Origin: Lactiplantibacillus daowaiensis
Lineage (GTDB): Bacteria; Bacillota; Bacilli; Lactobacillales; Lactobacillaceae
Length of the DNA: 64,000 nt
Reading direction: 5' to 3'
Assembly (NCBI RefSeq): GCF_005405085.1
Contig: NZ_BJDJ01000012.1
Location: forward strand, 1 to 64,000
Shown piece by piece: positions 59,054 to 64,000 of this stretch (the stretch's first letter is position 1; every line of letters begins with the position of its first letter). Made by a program: the position numbers and the translations under genes. The notes beneath the pieces were generated by a model. That model did not search any database and was not told the DNA's origin. It saw nothing but the letters and a program-made list of their open reading frames with translations.

Positions 59054-60073
59054 TTATACACTAAAATGTGTCTGACCGGCAGATTTATTTAAGCGATTCA
59101 TGTAAGCCGCGCCCAGACCGTGATTATCAAATGCTTGGCAAAGAATATCTTTGATTTCAGTTTCAGTATCGAAATGACGTAAGCCAGCAAAAAGTTCGCG
59201 ACTAGCTGAATTTACATCCTCGCCTAAAGAGAATCGTTCGCAATTTACTGGAATTCGATTGGTCGTTAAAATTTGATCAGTCGCCATCACACCCATCGGT
59301 ACGGCTTGTTTTGAGGCCCAAGCCAAAGCGGCGGGCCAATCTTGTGCACGATCCACGATATAGACTTGAGCCGCTGGCGCGTAATGTTTGTACTTCATCC
59401 CGGGCGCCTTAGGCACTTCCGTCGCCCCAACATGATGCTGTTCAGTTAGGACGGGTTCACCGATAACGGCTTCAATCTGTTCGGCAGTCACCGCTCCTGG
59501 CCTTAAAATGGCCGGTTGCGCACCTGATAAGTCTAAGACCGTTGATTCGACCCCGACCTGTGTCGCACCGTCATCTAAAATCCCAGCGATCTTACCATCT
59601 AAATCATGTAAGACATGTTGCGCAGTCGTCGGACTTGGCTTACCTGAGGTATTCGCCGATGGCCCCACGATTGGGGTCTTAGCCGCCCGAATCAAAGCTA
59701 GGGTTGCCGCGTTGTTTGGATTTCGAAACGCCGCGGTCGTCAAGCCACCCGTTACTTCTGGTGCTAAAGCAGCCGGCTTCAAATTGAAAATCATCGTCAA
59801 TGGCCCTGGCCAAAACGCCTTGATCAACTTTTTAGCCGCGACTGATAATGGCTTGGCGAAGCGTTCAACCGTTTCAACATCGGCCACATGGACGATCAAA
59901 GGATTATCGCTAGGCCGCCCCTTAGCTTGATAAACTTGCTTAACTGCCGATACATTGGTGGCATCCGCACCTAAGCCATAAACCGTTTCAGTTGGAAAAG
60001 CCACCAGTTGACCAGTTGCAATCAAAGCTGCCGCTTGGTCGACTGCGGCTGGTTTAAAAATTTTTGTTTCCAT
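59054..60073 (-). CDS. tsaC: L-threonylcarbamoyladenylate synthase (Sua5/YwlC type)
   Basis: This enzyme makes the threonylcarbamoyl-AMP used for t6A37 in tRNAs. The YrdC domain (about residues 10-195) has [26 protein letters not shown] and [16 protein letters not shown]-terminal Sua5 domain (about 210-335) is present, so it is the long form. It sits between prmC and glyA, as in Bacillus subtilis ywlC. Confidence 0.94.
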   Translation of the reverse strand: METKIFKPAAVDQAAALIATGQLVAFPTETVYGLGADATNVSAVKQVYQAKGRPSDNPLIVHVADVETVERFAKPLSVAAKKLIKAFWPGPLTMIFNLKPAALAPEVTGGLTTAAFRNPNNAATLALIRAAKTPIVGPSANTSGKPSPTTAQHVLHDLDGKIAGILDDGATQVGVESTVLDLSGAQPAILRPGAVTAEQIEAVIGEPVLTEQHHVGATEVPKAPGMKYKHYAPAAQVYIVDRAQDWPAALAWASKQAVPMGVMATDQILTTNRIPVNCERFSLGEDVNSASRELFAGLRHFDTETEIKDILCQAFDNHGLGAAYMNRLNKSAGQTHFSV

Positions 60074-60080
60074 ATTAGTC

Positions 60081-60947
60081 TCAATCCTTCTTCGTATTAA
60101 TCACGCGTAACATGCGATCATGCCCCGCCATATCTTGCCGTAATGTGACTGTTGCTTGTGGCAACGCTTGGGTAAAGAGTTGTTGCACTGCCGGTCCTTG
60201 ATGGTAGCCAAACTCCAAATACAACCGGCCATTAACTGCCAAGTGATCAGCCACTTGGGCGGCGAGCTGTTCATAAATTGCTAAACCATCATTGGCAGCA
60301 AATAACGCTTGTTGTGGTTCATAAGTTAACACACTTGCATCCATGACGCTCGTCTCACTCGTTGCAATGTACGGTGGATTACTAACGATGACATCGTATT
60401 TGGTCGCGGGGACTTGCGCAAACAAGTCACTTTGATAAAACGCGACGTCTAGCTGCAATTCAGCCGCATTTTGCTGCGCAACGGCCAATGCCGCGGCCGA
60501 AATATCACTTGCCGTCACTTGCCAGCTCGGTTGGTTTTGTTTTAAGGCCAAAGCGATTGCCCCCGACCCGGTCCCGATATCCAAGACTTGTTTGGCTGTC
60601 ATCGTCGCGGAATCCGTCAAGATCCAATCAACTAGCTCTTCGGTTTCAACTCGCGGAATCAAAACGGCCGGATTAACCGTCAAAGCGAGCCCATAAAACG
60701 GCGCCTTGCCTAACACATATTGAGCTGGTTCACCGGCAACAACGCGCTCGATGGCCGCTTGATAAGCTTGCCAATCAGCAATTGGTAACGTGTCACGGTA
60801 ATGAATCAACAATTGGGTCTGATCAAGTCCCGTTAAGCCCAGTAATAAAAAGCGGGCCGCATCTTGTGGCAAATCAACCGTCTTTAGACAAAAAGAAGCC
60901 CATCGCTGGGCTTCAAAATAAGTGGGTTTGCTTGGCCGCTTAGTCAT
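60081..60947 (-). CDS. prmC: Release factor glutamine methyltransferase PrmC
   Basis: PrmC methylates the GGQ glutamine of release factors using SAM. The 288 residues have the SAM motif [15 protein letters not shown] and the catalytic [10 protein letters not shown]. It overlaps the end of prfA by 8 bases, the standard prfA-prmC pair. Confidence 0.96.
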   Translation of the reverse strand: MTKRPSKPTYFEAQRWASFCLKTVDLPQDAARFLLLGLTGLDQTQLLIHYRDTLPIADWQAYQAAIERVVAGEPAQYVLGKAPFYGLALTVNPAVLIPRVETEELVDWILTDSATMTAKQVLDIGTGSGAIALALKQNQPSWQVTASDISAAALAVAQQNAAELQLDVAFYQSDLFAQVPATKYDVIVSNPPYIATSETSVMDASVLTYEPQQALFAANDGLAIYEQLAAQVADHLAVNGRLYLEFGYHQGPAVQQLFTQALPQATVTLRQDMAGHDRMLRVINTKKD

Positions 60948-62022
60948 TGGTCAATTGCTCGATTTTCTTCGTTTGATCCGCTAAAATCAACGCATCAATA
61001 ATTTCATCTAATTCCCCGTTCATCACACGGTCTAACTTATTCAACGTTAAACCGATTCGGTGATCGGTAACCCGGTTTTGCGGGAAGTTATAGGTCCGAA
61101 TCCGTTCAGAACGATCCCCGGTCCCAACAGCCGACTTCCGTTCTGCATCGTATTGGTTTTGTTCCCGTGATTGATAATAGTCATAAACCCGCGCCCGCAA
61201 GATTTCCATCGCTTTGGCCCGGTTTTGTTGTTGTGACCGTTGATCTTGCATCGAAACCACGATACCAGTTGGTAAGTGGGTCATCCGCACGGCTGAAGAC
61301 GTCTTGTTAATATGCTGACCACCGGCACCAGATGACCGGAAGACATCGACCCGAATATCTTTTTGGTCAATGTCAATATCGACATCCTTGGCTTCAGGCA
61401 TAATCCCAACCGTCGCCGTTGACGTATGCACCCGCCCAGCAGATTCAGTGACTGGGACCCGTTGGACCCGATGTGCGCCACTTTCATACTTCAACTTGGA
61501 ATAAACTTTATTCCCAGAAATAATCAAGACGATTTCTTTAAACCCGCCGACTTCAGTTTCATTACGGTCAGCGACTTCGATATTCCACCCTTGCCGTTCA
61601 GCATACTTGGAATACATCGTAAATAAATCAGCAGCAAACAAACTGGCTTCATCACCACCAGCAGCCCCATGGATTTCCATGATGATGTTCTTATCATCGT
61701 TAGGGTCTTGTGGCAACATCAATAAAGTGATGTCATGTTCGAGTTGGTCTTTTTCGGCGTTTAAATGCTTTAAATCGTCTTTGACCATAGCACTCATGTC
61801 ATCGTCTAATTTTTCCCGTAACAAGTCGTTGTTTTCATCGATTTGGCCGGTCACATCTTTATATTGTTTATACTTTTCAACGGTTTCCCGTAAACTGGCT
61901 TCTTCTTTTGATAACTTCAAGAAGCGTTGGGTGTCCGCAATAACTTCAGGATCACTCAATAATTCGCCGAGTTCTTCATACCGGTCGGCAACCGCTTGTA
62001 ATTTATCGAAAAACTTATCCAT
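60940..62022 (-). CDS. prfA: Peptide chain release factor 1
   Basis: RF1 reads UAA and UAG. The 360 residues contain the stop-codon-reading tripeptide PVT (in [18 protein letters not shown]) and the GGQ motif ([16 protein letters not shown]). Confidence 0.98.
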   Translation of the reverse strand: MDKFFDKLQAVADRYEELGELLSDPEVIADTQRFLKLSKEEASLRETVEKYKQYKDVTGQIDENNDLLREKLDDDMSAMVKDDLKHLNAEKDQLEHDITLLMLPQDPNDDKNIIMEIHGAAGGDEASLFAADLFTMYSKYAERQGWNIEVADRNETEVGGFKEIVLIISGNKVYSKLKYESGAHRVQRVPVTESAGRVHTSTATVGIMPEAKDVDIDIDQKDIRVDVFRSSGAGGQHINKTSSAVRMTHLPTGIVVSMQDQRSQQQNRAKAMEILRARVYDYYQSREQNQYDAERKSAVGTGDRSERIRTYNFPQNRVTDHRIGLTLNKLDRVMNGELDEIIDALILADQTKKIEQLTND

Positions 62023-62036
62023 ACTTACTTAATTCC

Positions 62037-62615
62037 TCACTTTGTTAATTTCGGCGGACAGAAGTAATGCCGACGACAAACTGGATAATACATGGAATTG
62101 CCACCCACCAAGACTTGTTCACCTTCATAAACGGGTTGCCCATCATTAAAGCGCAAGTTCATAATGGCCTTTTTCCGGCAGAACCAACAAATCGTCTTCA
62201 TTTCTTCAATCTTGTCAGCATAGAGCAATAAATATTTACTGCCTTCGAACAATTCATTTTGAAAATCATTCTTTAATCCAAAAGTCATGACCGGGATATT
62301 TAAGTCATCAACGATATGCGCCAATTCTAAAATATGATGCTTTTTGAGAAATTGCGCTTCATCGATCAAGACACAGGCCGCCTCTGGATTAAGTTCCTTG
62401 ACGGTGTCTAACACGTTGGTGTCATCAAAAATCGGCGTTGCATCGCGTGACAAGCCAATGCGACTCTTCACGTGACCAATCCCTGCGCGCGTATCGACGC
62501 CACTAGCCATAATAATGACGGGCTTATTTTGTTCTTCATAGTTATGCGCAACTTTTAAAATTTCAATGGTCTTCCCACTGTTCATGGCGCCATAACGGAA
62601 AAATAACTGTGCCAA
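62037..62615 (-). CDS. tdk: Thymidine kinase
   Basis: This type II thymidine kinase (192 residues) has the P-loop GAMNSGKT at residues 9-16, VLIDEAQFL, and a zinc lasso with CWFC and CRRHYFC. It starts with TTG at 62615 behind AAAAGGGG. First gene of the five-gene operon. Confidence 0.96.
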   Translation of the reverse strand: MAQLFFRYGAMNSGKTIEILKVAHNYEEQNKPVIIMASGVDTRAGIGHVKSRIGLSRDATPIFDDTNVLDTVKELNPEAACVLIDEAQFLKKHHILELAHIVDDLNIPVMTFGLKNDFQNELFEGSKYLLLYADKIEEMKTICWFCRKKAIMNLRFNDGQPVYEGEQVLVGGNSMYYPVCRRHYFCPPKLTK

Positions 62616-62650
62616 ATTACTCGGTCCCCTTTTTTACACATTTCTAATTA

Positions 62651-62678
62651 ATTATAGCTGATTTAACCACGAATTTCA
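62651..62678 (-). promoter_or_regulatory. Probable promoter of the tdk operon
   Basis: TATAAT on the minus strand (62651-62656) with a weak -35 TGAAAT 16 bases upstream. Confidence 0.5.
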
Positions 62679-62829
62679 GCAATCAGTGATGAAAACTCAT
62701 TAATGATTTCATAAACTGCGCTGTGAACCAGTAGTATCGCTTTTCTTTTCTTTAAGTTCAGTATAAAATACTTGGAAGTAGCGTTAAACGCAAACACGCT
62801 TGAAATCAAAAGTTAGGGGCAACATAACG

Positions 62830-64000
62830 ATGTCAATTAATAGTATTTTGGCAACTTGGACTGGTAAGTCCGCTTACTGGTTCTTGCATACTTTCCGTGG
62901 TGGCGGGAGTTCCCTGCCAGGGAAGTTGGCCTTAAAGTTAGATCCAGCCATTTTAAAACATTTGGCCCGCAATTATGACGTCATTGTCATCACTGGGACC
63001 AATGGGAAAACATTAACGACCGCTTTAACGGTCAAAGTCCTCCGCGAACAATATCCAGACATTTTAACCAATCCAAGTGGCTCCAACATGAAACAAGGGA
63101 TCGTCACGACTTTCTTAACCGCACCTAAGGCCCATCAAAAGCCCTTAGCGGTATTAGAAGTTGACGAAGCAAATGTCATTATGGTCACCAAGTACATTAC
63201 ACCTAAGGCCTTTGTATTCACCAATATCTTCCGTGATCAAATGGATCGTTACGGCGAAATCTACACGACTTACCAAAAGATTTTGGATGGGGTGGCTTTA
63301 GCACCTGAAGCCACGATCATTGCCAATGGGGATTTACCGTTATTTAATTCTAAGCAACTCCCTAACCCGATCTTGTATTACGGCTTTGATTATCAACCTG
63401 ATGGTGATGAACATGCACCCGCTAATACCGATGGCTTGTTATGCCCTAATTGCCAACACATTCTTCATTATCGGAGTCGGACCTACAGTAATATGGGTAA
63501 GTACTTCTGTCCTAATTGTGGCTTTGAACGCCCACAATTAACTTACAAGTTAAACGCATTGACTGCCATGACGCCAACATCTTCTGATTTTGAAATCAAT
63601 GGTCAAGCCATGCACTTAAATATTGGCGGCCAATATAATATTTATAATGCGTTAGCAGCTTACGCCGTTGGTCGTTTCATGGACGTGCGCCCTGCTAAGA
63701 TTGCACATGCCTTAAGCGATAATGATGAACAAGTCTTTGGTCGCCAAGAGATCTTCCATGTTGGTGATAAAGACGTGACTTTGATCCTAGTTAAAAATCC
63801 GGTCGGCTTAAACCAAGTCTTACAAATGATCAGTACTGACGAGCGACCATTTTCATTTGCCGCTTTATTGAACGCCAACTACGCTGATGGTATTGATACG
63901 AGTTGGATTTGGGATGGCGATTTTGAACAGTTACCAGGCTTAAAAGTCCCCGCTTACATTAGTGGTGGCGAACGCTATAAAGATATCACGTTTCGGCTGA
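62830..64000 (+). CDS. murT: Lipid II isoglutaminyl synthase subunit MurT (3' end outside window)
   Basis: The frame is open from ATG 62830 to the window edge (390 codons). It has the Mur-ligase P-loop ITGTNGKTLTTALT, VLEVDEANV, NIFRDQMDRYGEIYTTY, and the MurT-specific Cys4 zinc ribbon (LLCPNCQ and YFCPNCGFE). With GatD it amidates D-Glu of lipid II to D-isoglutamine; gatD should follow just outside. AGGGG lies 11 bases before the ATG. It is divergent from tdk. Confidence 0.95.
   Translation, partial: MSINSILATWTGKSAYWFLHTFRGGGSSLPGKLALKLDPAILKHLARNYDVIVITGTNGKTLTTALTVKVLREQYPDILTNPSGSNMKQGIVTTFLTAPKAHQKPLAVLEVDEANVIMVTKYITPKAFVFTNIFRDQMDRYGEIYTTYQKILDGVALAPEATIIANGDLPLFNSKQLPNPILYYGFDYQPDGDEHAPANTDGLLCPNCQHILHYRSRTYSNMGKYFCPNCGFERPQLTYKLNALTAMTPTSSDFEINGQAMHLNIGGQYNIYNALAAYAVGRFMDVRPAKIAHALSDNDEQVFGRQEIFHVGDKDVTLILVKNPVGLNQVLQMISTDERPFSFAALLNANYADGIDTSWIWDGDFEQLPGLKVPAYISGGERYKDITFRL

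Overview
This window is chromosomal DNA from a low-to-medium GC Firmicute, almost certainly a member of the Lactobacillaceae; the gene set most resembles the Lactiplantibacillus plantarum group, but genus and species are inferred from gene content, not from a search. Supporting signs are a bifunctional glutathione synthase (GshF), an L-2-hydroxyisocaproate-type dehydrogenase, a D-Ala ligase with the Phe typical of D-Ala-D-Lac ligases, many T-box leaders, secreted repeat proteins, and conserved Bacilli gene orders (radC-mreBCD-minCD, ezrA-iscS-thiI, rarA next to a small RNA, atp operon-DUF1146-murA-mbl). I saw no insertion sequence, prophage, CRISPR array, rRNA or tRNA gene.

Layout. 1-2767: tail of an unknown gene, then an amino-acid ABC importer (substrate-binding lipoprotein, ATPase, permease) behind a leader with one T-box stem I but two antiterminator/terminator modules. 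2775-8946: cell-shape and division cluster minD, minC, mreD, mreC, mreB, with radC and folC upstream. 9015-18430: valS with its own valine T-box, tpx, an unknown membrane protein, iscS-thiI sulfur-transfer pair, ezrA, and divergent msrC. 18631-25693: rpsD with a structured leader, YktB- and YueI-type proteins, gshF, rarA, a probable 6S RNA, a small membrane protein and uspA.

25756-34971 is the accessory part: two tandem paralogous secreted repeat proteins and a small secreted protein, three zinc-ribbon membrane proteins (one a PrsW-type intramembrane protease, one DUF805), two XRE-type regulators, a 467-base AT-rich intergenic region and a membrane-anchored glycerophosphodiesterase.

35045-48281: ddl, an oxidoreductase, a DUF2785 protein, hicD, the metNIQ importer behind a methionine T-box, then a second cell-envelope block (mbl, yidD, DUF2969, rodA, an orphan GcvH-like protein), a GNAT acetyltransferase, murA and DUF1146. 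48350-54818: the F-type ATP synthase operon. 55096-64000: uracil permease behind a PyrR-type attenuator, upp, then tdk-prfA-prmC-tsaC-glyA, and divergently the start of murT.

Most genes are on the minus strand; msrC, rpsD, yueI, rarA, the small membrane gene, uspA, the XRE/S24-like gene and murT are on the plus strand. The recurring themes are envelope building (Mre/Min/Rod/Mur/Ddl/EzrA), RNA-based control of amino-acid and nucleobase uptake, and redox protection (Tpx, MsrC, GshF).
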